In this document: positions 7,140-12,799 of the stretch, one piece after another | How the letters are laid out: each line of letters opens with the position of its first letter | How positions within the stretch are numbered: position 1 is the stretch's first letter | DNA from: JBHGYD01 sp041920415 | GTDB lineage: Bacteria; Bacillota; Bacilli; Bacillales; Anoxybacillaceae | Length of the DNA: 17,062 nt | Assembly (NCBI GenBank): GCA_041920415.1 | Contig: JBHGYD010000029.1 | Location: forward strand, 1 to 17,062 | Reading direction: 5' to 3' | The notes under the pieces: generated by a model | Seen by the model: the letters and a program-made list of their open reading frames with translations, nothing else | The model's database searches: none | What the model was told of the DNA's origin: nothing | Program-made: the position numbers and the translations under genes

Positions 7140-8474
7140 CTATTCTATTGTCGCTTCTTGTATAGTAAGAGAAGGAACCTTCTCGCGTTTTGTGATTTCA
7201 ACTAATTGGACATGGTGACCTTCCATTTTTAAAACCTTAAATTCATAATCCCGGTAGGAAAGAGTACCGCCTTGTTGAATATCAAATTTTTCTGTTAAAA
7301 TCCAACCACCAATCGTATCAACATCAGTATCATCGATGTCAATTCCCAGTAAGTCATTTACATCTTCAATCAATACTTTTCCATCAACAATGGTGGTATG
7401 TTCGTTCACTTTGCGAATCATTGGAACCTCGTCTATATCAAACTCGTCTTGAATTTCGCCGACAATTTCCTCTAATATATCCTCAACTGTCACAAGTCCT
7501 GCTGTTCCACCGTATTCATCGACTAAGATGGCCATATGAACTCGTTCACGCTGCATCTTTACAAGCAAATCATGAATAGGTATGGATTCGATGACTTGAA
7601 TAATCGGGCGGATATAATCATCTAACTTTTTTTCAACTGCTTCTGGAGTTTGAATGCAATCTGTTAAGATTTCTTTTATATTCACCATACCAATAATATG
7701 ATCCTTATCTCTATCCATCACTGGATATCGTGTATATTTTTCTTGCCTCATAATTTCAAAATGATCGGCGATGGAATCATTTATATCAAATGCGACAATT
7801 TCCGTACGAGGTACCATAATTTCTTTGGCGATTCGATCGTCAAACTCAAAAATATTGTTTACATATTTATATTCCGACTGATTAATTTCTCCGCTCTTAT
7901 AACTTTCAGACAAAATTAGACGCAATTCTTCCTCTGAATGGGCGATTTCGTGTTCGGATGCCGGTCTTAGTCCAAATAATCCGGTAACGACACGGGATGA
8001 CCTATTTAACGCCCAAATAAACGGATACATGATTTTATAGAAAAAGATTAAAGGTCTTGAAAATAACAACGTAATGGTTTCTGCTTTTTGAATTGCTAAT
8101 GTTTTAGGTGCTAATTCACCAACAACCACGTGCAAAAAAGTAATGGTCGCAAACGCTATCACAAAAGAAAGGAAAGACGCTATAGACTCATTCAAATTCA
8201 TTAGTTCAAATACAGGGTGAAGCAAATGCTCCACCGTTGGTTCACCCTGCCAACCAAGCCCTAATGAAGTGATGGTAATTCCAAACTGGCAAGCCGATAA
8301 ATATTCATCTAAATTACTGATGACTCGTTTTACAGCCCTAGCGTTTTGATTTCCTTCAGCTATAAGTTGATCAATACGTGTGCTACGCACTTTGACGATG
8401 GCGAATTCAGATGACACAAAAAATGCCGTTAAGGCAATTAAAAGACCAACCATCAGTAAATTAACTGTCTCCAA
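7140..8474 (-). CDS. yugS: CNNM/CBS-domain (HlyC/CorC) membrane protein, probable YugS, magnesium efflux family
   Basis: A 444-residue protein of the usual length for the family. Residues 1 to about 195 are the CNNM (DUF21) membrane domain with LTAFFVSSEFAIVKVRSTR, ITITSLGLGWQGEPTVE and VVVGELAPKTLAIQ. Two CBS domains follow (EIMVPRTEIVAFDIND, YTRYPVMDRDKDHIIGMVN, AILVDEYGGTAGLVTVEDIL), then a CorC_HlyC domain (about 345-430, IGGWILTEKF). B. subtilis MpfA of this family exports magnesium, and the CBS pair binds nucleotide. I favour YugS because a yugP remnant lies directly upstream, matching the yugP-yugS order I recall in B. subtilis. MpfA or YqhB type remains possible. The start is TTG 8472-8474, and the strong AGGAGGTG lies 38 bases away across a hairpin. 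A terminator follows the stop. Confidence 0.88.
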   Translation of the reverse strand: METVNLLMVGLLIALTAFFVSSEFAIVKVRSTRIDQLIAEGNQNARAVKRVISNLDEYLSACQFGITITSLGLGWQGEPTVEHLLHPVFELMNLNESIASFLSFVIAFATITFLHVVVGELAPKTLAIQKAETITLLFSRPLIFFYKIMYPFIWALNRSSRVVTGLFGLRPASEHEIAHSEEELRLILSESYKSGEINQSEYKYVNNIFEFDDRIAKEIMVPRTEIVAFDINDSIADHFEIMRQEKYTRYPVMDRDKDHIIGMVNIKEILTDCIQTPEAVEKKLDDYIRPIIQVIESIPIHDLLVKMQRERVHMAILVDEYGGTAGLVTVEDILEEIVGEIQDEFDIDEVPMIRKVNEHTTIVDGKVLIEDVNDLLGIDIDDTDVDTIGGWILTEKFDIQQGGTLSYRDYEFKVLKMEGHHVQLVEITKREKVPSLTIQEATIE

Positions 8475-8521
8475 TTAATCTCTCTAGCTGCATGTAAAAT
8501 AGCTAGAGAATCCACCTCCTG
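8475..8521 (-). promoter_or_regulatory. Leader hairpin between a strong Shine-Dalgarno site and the UUG start
   Basis: On the minus strand AGGAGGTG (8520-8513) is followed by a perfect 9-bp hairpin, TCTCTAGCT with AGCTAGAGA (8509-8501 with 8489-8481, loop of 11), and then GATTAA and the TTG start. In linear sequence the ribosome site is 38 bases from the start. If the hairpin folds, the unpaired distance is 9 bases, which is a good spacing. The only closer purine-rich site, GAGAGA, is partly inside the stem. Confidence 0.5.
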
Positions 8522-8523
8522 TT

Positions 8524-8919
8524 AATTAAATGATATCGTTTTCTTATTCTTTATTATTTCCTTGGAAAAAATTATAATAAACTTAATTCACTCGAGCACA
8601 GAAATTAATGCAGCAGCTACATAGATCAAGGCAGCTGTATTTAACACTTTATTCACTCTTCGCACTTCATCCTAAACAATCTAAACAGGTTCAGATAATC
8701 GAACAGTGTGCGATCTGAGGCATAATGATCAGTTACTGTGCCTTGTACCAATTCGCTTGGATATGGAGTCTAAAATCTTTCTTGCTAACTCAACCCCCGT
8801 GAGGAAAGCGGCAGCATGAACATCTGCCCATTGATGAAAGGTTCCTTTTACTTTAAATTGTGCCCAAAGCGACAGCCCGAATGCTAAAAAATGAAAATAT
8901 CCATTGGATGAAATAACAT
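8524..8919 (-). pseudogene. yugP: Degraded yugP-type neutral zinc metallopeptidase, zinc site deleted
   Basis: Pieces of one YugP-family membrane peptidase are recognisable in order. ATG 8917-8919 behind AGGGGAG starts MLFHPMDIFIF. After one missing base in a T run (plus A 8886-8891) come LAFGLSLWAQFKVKG and FLTGVELARKILD. In another frame comes LVQGTVTDHY. In a third come DEVRRVNKVLNTAALIYVAA and LISVLE with a stop, and then IKFIIIFS. Intact YugP proteins are about 225 residues. Here the middle is gone, including the HEVGH zinc-binding motif and its membrane helices, so no active enzyme is possible. A TGA stands where a leucine codon would continue the last helix. It sits directly upstream of the yugS-like gene, as in B. 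subtilis from memory. Confidence 0.75.
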
Positions 8920-8944
8920 TATTCTCCCCTCGCAAATATTAGTA

Positions 8945-9061
8945 TTAAAATTCTTCTTCCTCCTCGAAATCAAGTGCTTTCTCGATAACATCATCCACAA
9001 GATCTTCCACTAACATTCCCTTAAATAAACCGGCGGCAAAGCCACCAATCGTTCCTATCAT
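8945..9061 (-). CDS. Possible 38-residue small protein, Gly-rich start and acidic tail
   Basis: A minus-strand frame from ATG 9059-9061 reads MIGTIGGFAAGLFKGMLVED and then a segment ending EKALDFEEEEEF (TAA 8945-8947). The Gly-rich amphipathic start and poly-Glu tail look like a real small Bacillus protein rather than a random frame. The ribosome site is weak, and the frame stays open upstream (SHGHG before the Met), so it may be the C-terminal piece of something longer. It lies just after the odhB terminator and before the yugP remnant. The family is not recognised. Confidence 0.35.
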   Translation of the reverse strand: MIGTIGGFAAGLFKGMLVEDLVDDVIEKALDFEEEEEF

Positions 9062-9093
9062 TCCATGTCCATGAGAAACATTTGATTGAATAA

Positions 9094-9126
9094 ATAAAAA
9101 ATCATGAGGGAGTTCACCCTCATGAT
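9094..9126 (-). terminator. Rho-independent terminator of the odhB fragment
   Basis: A perfect 10-bp stem, ATCATGAGGG with CCCTCATGAT (9101-9110 and 9117-9126), with a 6-base loop and a run of T on the minus strand (9101-9096). The stop codon of the odhB fragment (9120-9122) lies inside the stem. Confidence 0.85.
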
Positions 9127-9677
9127 TCCAATAATAATTGCTCCGGATCTTCGAGAAGTTCTTTTACTTTCACTAAAAAGCCGACCGCTTCTTTCCCATC
9201 AATAATGCGGTGGTCATATGATAACGCCACATACATCATCGGACGGTTTTCCATGCGCACTTCATCAATGGCGACAGGACGAAGTTGAATTTTGGGCATT
9301 CATAGGATGCCGACTTGCGGTCCGTTTAAAATTTGTGTAGACATTAACGAACCAAACACTCCACCATTGGTAATGGCAAATGTGCCACCTGGCAAGTCTT
9401 TTAAGCTTAACTTGTTTTCGCGCGCTTTTGTCGCTAAGTGTAAAATCTCTCGTTCAATTTCGGCAAAATTTTTCTTGTCCGCATCGCACACAACAGGAAC
9501 CACTAAGCTTTTGTCCGTCGACACGACCACTCCCCGATATTATATAGTATTTCTTCACGATGATTTCATCACCTTGAATTTCCGTGTTTAACAGAGGATA
9601 TTTTTTGAATGCCGCTACGACTGCTTTCGTGAAGAAAAACATAAAGCCGAGTCGTACATCATGTGCTACGAATGTTC
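9120..9677 (-). pseudogene. odhB: C-terminal fragment of dihydrolipoyl succinyltransferase (E2 of 2-oxoglutarate dehydrogenase), broken
   Basis: Only the catalytic domain remains, starting at HDVRLGFMFFFTKAVVAAFK (about 9670). The lipoyl and subunit-binding domains are absent. It then reads NTEIQGDEIIVKKYY, where the frame is lost near 9540. It resumes as STDKSLVVPVV, AEIEREILHLATKARENKLS, GGTFAITNGGVFGSLMST and ILNGPQVGIL. There a TGA replaces the glycine codon expected in GILGMHK. The rest, MPKIQLRPVAIDEVRMENRP and SYDHRIIDG with the catalytic His and Asp, continues to TGA 9120-9122. Pyruvate E2 shares the fold, but this wording matches OdhB better. With a frameshift, a nonsense codon and no N-terminus it cannot work, so a functional copy should exist elsewhere if the cycle is complete. 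Confidence 0.88.
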
Positions 9678-9707
9678 ATATTAGAAATCACTCCTTATTT
9701 TCATACA

Positions 9708-9741
9708 GAAAAGGCACTAGAAATCGCCCTAATGCCTTTTC
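9708..9741. terminator. Strong hairpin, possible bidirectional terminator
   Basis: GAAAAGGCA (9708-9716) and TGCCTTTTC (9733-9741) form a 9-bp stem, extended by TAG/CTA after one mismatch. The A-rich and T-rich arms resemble a terminator read either way, but the T run is inside the stem and no clear gene on either side needs it. Confidence 0.35.
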
Positions 9742-10057
9742 AATGTAAAATTATCAACACTTACGATTAGATGTAGATGGGTTTTAAGAGTGGCTTTGTC
9801 TGCAACATCTTGATTTTCTTTTCACCATTATTGGCTTATTTTCAAGAGTAAAACTAATCAGGTTTAAATGTTGTAAGTATCGCTTTCGCTCTTGCCGCTG
9901 TATTAGCACTTTTATTAGTTGTGACAACCTACCATTGTCACAATGCTTTGCGGATTGTTTTCCGTTATTTTTGCGTATATAGCTGCAATGTTGAGTATCA
10001 ACTTCCCCCTTCAAAAGGGATTTTTTTATTTTTAACAATTCTTTAACATGAAAAGCC

Positions 10058-10086
10058 TTGTTTATATAAAAAAATAATTATATATT
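10058..10086 (+). promoter_or_regulatory. Probable sigma-A promoter of the ars operon
   Basis: TTGTTT (10058-10063) and TATATT (10081-10086) are separated by exactly 17 bases in a very AT-rich stretch. The start point would be near 10093, leaving a leader of about 140 bases before arsR. Confidence 0.45.
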
Positions 10087-10106
10087 TACTTTGTAATAAT
10101 ATGATT

Positions 10107-10130
10107 CGGTAGGAATTTGTGAACAAACCG
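10107..10130 (+). promoter_or_regulatory. Dyad in the arsR leader, candidate ArsR operator
   Basis: The segment has the palindrome TTTGT-GA-ACAAA (10116-10127) flanked by CGG and CCG (10107-10109 and 10128-10130). It lies 14-37 bases past the predicted start point, a position from which a bound ArsR dimer would block transcription. ArsR operators are usually AT-rich 12-2-12 dyads, so the fit is partial. It could instead be an RNA hairpin. Confidence 0.35.
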
Positions 10131-10229
10131 ATAAGAAATTACTTCCTTTACATTCATAATCACTGTCAGAGTCAAATGGCAGCTGAATTTACTCAAAGAA
10201 CTTGATATGGAGGTGAAAAGATCATCCAA

Positions 10230-10550
10230 ATGGAACTTATTCAAACGATGTCAGAGCATTTTAAGTTATTAGGTGATAAATCACGTCTTACCATTCTTGC
10301 CTTATTAAGAGAAAAAGAACTATGCGTTTGTGACATAGTCGAAATTCTTCAAATGTCACAGCCAAGCATTAGCCAACATCTTCGAAAACTCAAAGATGCT
10401 GGTTTAGTTAGTGAAACACGTAAAAAACAGTGGATCTATTATTCTTTGAATATCGAAGATAAACCTCATATTCAGGCGGCTTTAGAACATATCCCGTCCC
10501 TTAAAGCGAAGTTGGATGAATTAGAAAATAGCAAAGACAGGTGTTGTTAG
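10230..10550 (+). CDS. arsR: ArsR-family arsenic-responsive repressor
   Basis: A 106-residue winged-helix repressor, close to the usual 100-120. The helix-turn-helix is around residues 33-63 (DIVEILQMSQPSISQHLRKL), followed by the wing (GLVSETRKKQWIYYSL). The metal site ELCVCD holds Cys32 and Cys34, the arsenite-type pair of the family, and a Cys-Cys pair ends the protein (105-106) and might give a third thiol ligand. Arsenite binding would release it from DNA and open the operon. It is followed by aqpS after 19 bases and then by arsC. The ATG at 10230 is 14 bases from the strong GGAGGTG, which is wide. An ATC codon at 10221 has better spacing, so a non-standard or mutated start is possible. 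Confidence 0.9.
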   Translation: MELIQTMSEHFKLLGDKSRLTILALLREKELCVCDIVEILQMSQPSISQHLRKLKDAGLVSETRKKQWIYYSLNIEDKPHIQAALEHIPSLKAKLDELENSKDRCC

Positions 10551-10569
10551 TGTTGGGAGAGAACAATGA

Positions 10570-11208
10570 ATGCGTAAAAAATTAATTGCTGAATTTATGG
10601 GTACTTACTTTCTTGTATTTGCCGGTACAGGGGCAATTGTGATTAATGAAATCACGAAAAGTCTAACTCACGTTGGAATTGCTCTTACGTTTGGACTTGT
10701 CGTGATGGCACTTATATATACGTTTGGACATATTTCAGGGGCGCATTTTAATCCTGCCGTTTCGATTGGTTTTGTTGTGAACGGAGATATCAGTATACGT
10801 GAGTGTTTACTGTATATGATTTCTCAGCTTCTTGGAGCATTAAGCGCAAGTGCAACACTTTATGCTCTTTTTGGCAACATAGCGGAACTTGGATCCACTT
10901 TACCGAAGTTTTCTTGGCAACAATCGTTCGTTTTAGAACTTATTTTAACATTTGCTTTAATGATGGTCATTTTGGGTTCTGCCGTTCATGGTAAAGCGGT
11001 TAAATCATTTGCAGGAGTAGCCATTGGAGCAACCGTTGGACTTGAAGCCATGTTTGCTGGACCAATATGTGGAGCATCAATGAATCCTGCTCGTTCCATT
11101 GCACCAGCCGTAGTTTCTGGTCATTTGGAACACTTATGGATATATATTGTTGCCACCATTTTAGGAGCAGTTCTAGCTTCTTTGGTTTACAAAACCATTC
11201 ACGAATAA
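10570..11208 (+). CDS. aqpS: MIP-family aquaglyceroporin, likely arsenite channel (AqpS type)
   Basis: A 212-residue channel protein with the six-helix aquaporin layout and both pore motifs: HFNPAVS (NPA at 61-63) and SMNPARS (NPA at 172-174, with the selectivity-filter arginine at 175). Trivalent arsenite is an uncharged molecule at neutral pH and passes through aquaglyceroporins. In Sinorhizobium meliloti the gene aqpS sits in an arsR-aqpS-arsC-arsH operon and lets arsenite made by ArsC leave passively. The position here between arsR and arsC strongly suggests the same role. The start is ATG 10570 with GGGAGAG 8 bases upstream. An out-of-frame ATG at 10566 gives only a two-codon MNA-type frame. 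The C-terminus is short, ending KTIHE. Confidence 0.88.
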   Translation: MRKKLIAEFMGTYFLVFAGTGAIVINEITKSLTHVGIALTFGLVVMALIYTFGHISGAHFNPAVSIGFVVNGDISIRECLLYMISQLLGALSASATLYALFGNIAELGSTLPKFSWQQSFVLELILTFALMMVILGSAVHGKAVKSFAGVAIGATVGLEAMFAGPICGASMNPARSIAPAVVSGHLEHLWIYIVATILGAVLASLVYKTIHE

Positions 11209-11249
11209 ATTGCCTTTAAATAAAATTTATCACGAAAGAGGGATTGAAA

Positions 11250-11672
11250 ATGGACAAAAAACTCGTTTACTTCTTATGTACAGGTAACTCCTGTCGCTCT
11301 CAAATGGCTGAAGGTTTTCTAAAAGCTTTAGGTGGAGATAAATATGAAGTCAAAAGTGCTGGTCTTGAAGCCCACGGTTTGAATCCCCGTGCTGTTCAAG
11401 TAATGAAAGAAGCAGGAGTAGATATTAGTCACCATACTTCTGACGTGATTGACCCAGAAATTCTAAGTAAAGCTGATTACATTATTACTTTGTGCGGTCA
11501 CGCCAACGATAACTGCCCAGTGGTACGTAATGACAAAGCGGAAAGATGGCATTGGGGCTTTGACGATCCAGCAAAAGCCATGGGAACCGAAGAAGAAATT
11601 ATGGCGAAGTTCCGTGAAGTTCGTGACTCCATAAAAAAACGCATTGAACAATTCGTTAAAGAAGGCAAATAA
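11250..11672 (+). CDS. arsC: Thioredoxin-coupled arsenate reductase
   Basis: A 140-residue enzyme of the low-molecular-weight phosphatase fold that reduces arsenate to arsenite in the cytoplasm. The P-loop FLCTGNSCRS carries catalytic Cys10 and Cys15-Arg16. The redox relay pair Cys82 and Cys89 lies in TLCGHANDNCP, and Asp105 is in HWGFDDPA. All these match B. subtilis/S. aureus ArsC, which is recycled by thioredoxin rather than glutaredoxin. ATG 11250 is chosen because GAGGG lies seven bases upstream. A TTG two codons earlier is inside that spacing. It is the last gene of the operon and follows aqpS after about 40 bases. All key residues are intact, so the protein should be active. Confidence 0.95.
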   Translation: MDKKLVYFLCTGNSCRSQMAEGFLKALGGDKYEVKSAGLEAHGLNPRAVQVMKEAGVDISHHTSDVIDPEILSKADYIITLCGHANDNCPVVRNDKAERWHWGFDDPAKAMGTEEEIMAKFREVRDSIKKRIEQFVKEGK

Positions 11673-11843
11673 TAAGAAGTTTAATTCAATACTTAATAGA
11701 TAGAGGTTTTGAATTCGCAGGAAACTCTATATCCTTATGTTGTGTTCCTGCACAAACAGTTCAAGTTAAATTCAACAAAGCTTTTAATAAAACGGGACTG
11801 AACCCAAAAGCTATTTATGCTTTTGGGTCATCCCCCTCACAAC
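11673..11843. other. Operon 3' region with a strong hairpin
   Basis: The region after arsC contains a perfect 10-bp stem, ACCCAAAAGC with GCTTTTGGGT (11802-11811 and 11819-11828). Outer GGG/CCC pairing across an internal loop is possible. No T run follows on either strand, so it may be a transcript-end stabiliser or a weak terminator of the ars operon. A plus-strand frame over 11682-11880 (LIDRGFEFAGNSISLCCVPA) has protein-like composition but no start codon. Confidence 0.4.
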
Positions 11844-12007
11844 TCATTTACTTTTTAATTGTTTCTTTAATTGTTCATTGCCTTCCTGTAATTTTGTAAT
11901 TCCTTGATGGAATGATTATCAGAAGAATGATGATGTTTGTGTCCTCTCATGCAAAACAACATCATTAAAGGACACAGTAACAATATTAAGAAATTAACCC
12001 TATTCAT
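11844..12007 (-). pseudogene. DUF2933-type small membrane protein, frameshifted in an A4 run
   Basis: From ATG 12005-12007 the frame reads MNRVNFLILLLCPLMMLFCM, then RGHKHHHSSDNHSIKELQ. It soon stops in an abnormal tail after 46 codons. Adding one A to the run CAAAA (plus T 11892-11895) gives a natural coiled ending, KLQEGNEQLKKQLKSK, at TGA 11844-11846, 54 residues in all. The single helix with LCPLMMLFCM, a His-rich stretch and a short amphipathic helix is typical of the DUF2933 family. Those proteins often neighbour copper or other metal-resistance genes, and the function is unknown. The start codon touches the stop of the truncated IS256 transposase, so the native upstream region has been replaced. 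GGGAG, 11 bases upstream, may serve as the ribosome site. Confidence 0.6.
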
Positions 12008-12592
12008 TTAACTTATCTCTCCCACAGAGGAATCAAGAATTTCATGATACCCTTCTTCATTCACCCCTAACACCACGTAAATCACTTCTTTCTCAACGGT
12101 ATCACGACGAAGTTTTACGTATAAGCCATCCAAATATAAGACCGAATAACGCTTGTGTAAAGGACGCGTGTGCCATTTCGCAATGTCTTCCTTTACCACA
12201 TCCGTAATATGACTGATTGTCGTTGGAGAATAGGCATTTCCTAGAATTCGTTCGATAAACTTGCCAATTTCACGAGTACTCATGCCACTTTGATACATCT
12301 TGATGATCGCTTCCTCGAGCCAGCCCGTGTGCCGTTGGTAAGGAGCAAACAGTTGTATTTGAAATTCTCCGTTTCGATCTCTTGGGACCAAAAGACCTTC
12401 AATCCGACCGTATTGCGTATCTAGATTTCGCTGATAGTAGCCGTTTCTCGTATTCGATGTTCTAACCTGTTCAATTTCGAGGAAATTTTTCATTTCTTCC
12501 CGCATAATCAGCTCTAATTTTTTCTTTACAAACTGGCAAATCGCACTTTCCGGTTTATGAGCCTAGTCTACATTCGGTATACTTTTAGACAT
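12008..12592 (-). pseudogene. IS256-family (Transposase_mut) transposase, truncated at the C-terminus and with an early stop
   Basis: The full reading frame begins at ATG 12590-12592 behind AAAGGAG (MSKSIPNVD). It meets a TAG at codon 10 and continues open as AHKPESAICQFVKKKLEL and MREEMKNFLEIEQ. It then carries the IS256 N-terminal signature NTRNGYYQRNLDTQYGRIE, LLVPRDRNGEFQIQLF, and a catalytic-core start YLDGLYVKLRRD, where the aspartate is the first of the DDE triad. After LGVNEEGYHEILD the sequence breaks off at about 12018, where DFFVGGQES-type sequence would be expected. Full members are about 390-410 residues, so the second half with the remaining DDE residues is missing. It cannot transpose. 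The region replacing the lost half is the DUF2933 gene. Confidence 0.85.
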
Positions 12593-12661
12593 AGGTAGGG
12601 TTCTCCTTTCTCTGGAATGTATTGTGGTCCAAATCAGAGAATACCCTACCTTTTTTCTTTT
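12592..12661 (+). promoter_or_regulatory. IS256 end hairpin: outward terminator and transposase Shine-Dalgarno trap
   Basis: AGGTAGGGT (from 12592) is complementary to ACCCTACCT (ending 12655), with a further TCTC/GAGA block inside after a two-base bulge. On the plus strand the stem is followed by six T, forming a terminator pointing out of the element. In a minus-strand transcript coming from outside, GGAGA of the transposase ribosome site pairs with TCTCT. That would hide it and prevent read-through expression of the transposase. Confidence 0.5.
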
Positions 12662-12720
12662 GGTCTAGCAAAATGCTTTACACAAAATTTTATACATCAT
12701 CAATTAAAATTAAAAAAATA

Positions 12721-12749
12721 TGTCGAAAAAAGTAGAAACATGATATAAT
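12721..12749 (+). promoter_or_regulatory. Probable sigma-A promoter of the amino-acid permease gene
   Basis: A perfect -10 TATAAT (12744-12749) is preceded by a weak -35-like TGTCGA (12721-12726) with a 17-base spacer. The start point near 12756 leaves a leader of about 45 bases. The -35 match is poor. Confidence 0.5.
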
Positions 12750-12799
12750 ACCAAATTGTCTGCAATTTTGAACTAATTACATAAGAGAGAGGAGACGTC

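Larger units (their letters stand above)
9742..10229. other. Gap upstream of the arsenic operon: membrane-protein remnant, weak terminator, promoter
   Basis: No intact gene is present. On the plus strand one frame from ATG 9777 reads FVCNILIFFSPLLAYFQE, two stops, then SGLNVVSIAFALAAVLALLL. This looks like the last two helices of a decayed transporter, perhaps of the major facilitator type, ending near 9932. At 10007-10019 a short hairpin (CCCTT-CAA-AAGGG) precedes a run of T on the plus strand, a weak terminator. The ars promoter and a dyad follow and are listed separately. An 84-codon minus frame (9784-10038) is rejected. Confidence 0.4.

Noticed and set aside
9784..10038. 84-codon minus-strand frame
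   Set aside because: Low-complexity basic composition, no ribosome site, and it overlaps a more protein-like hydrophobic plus frame.
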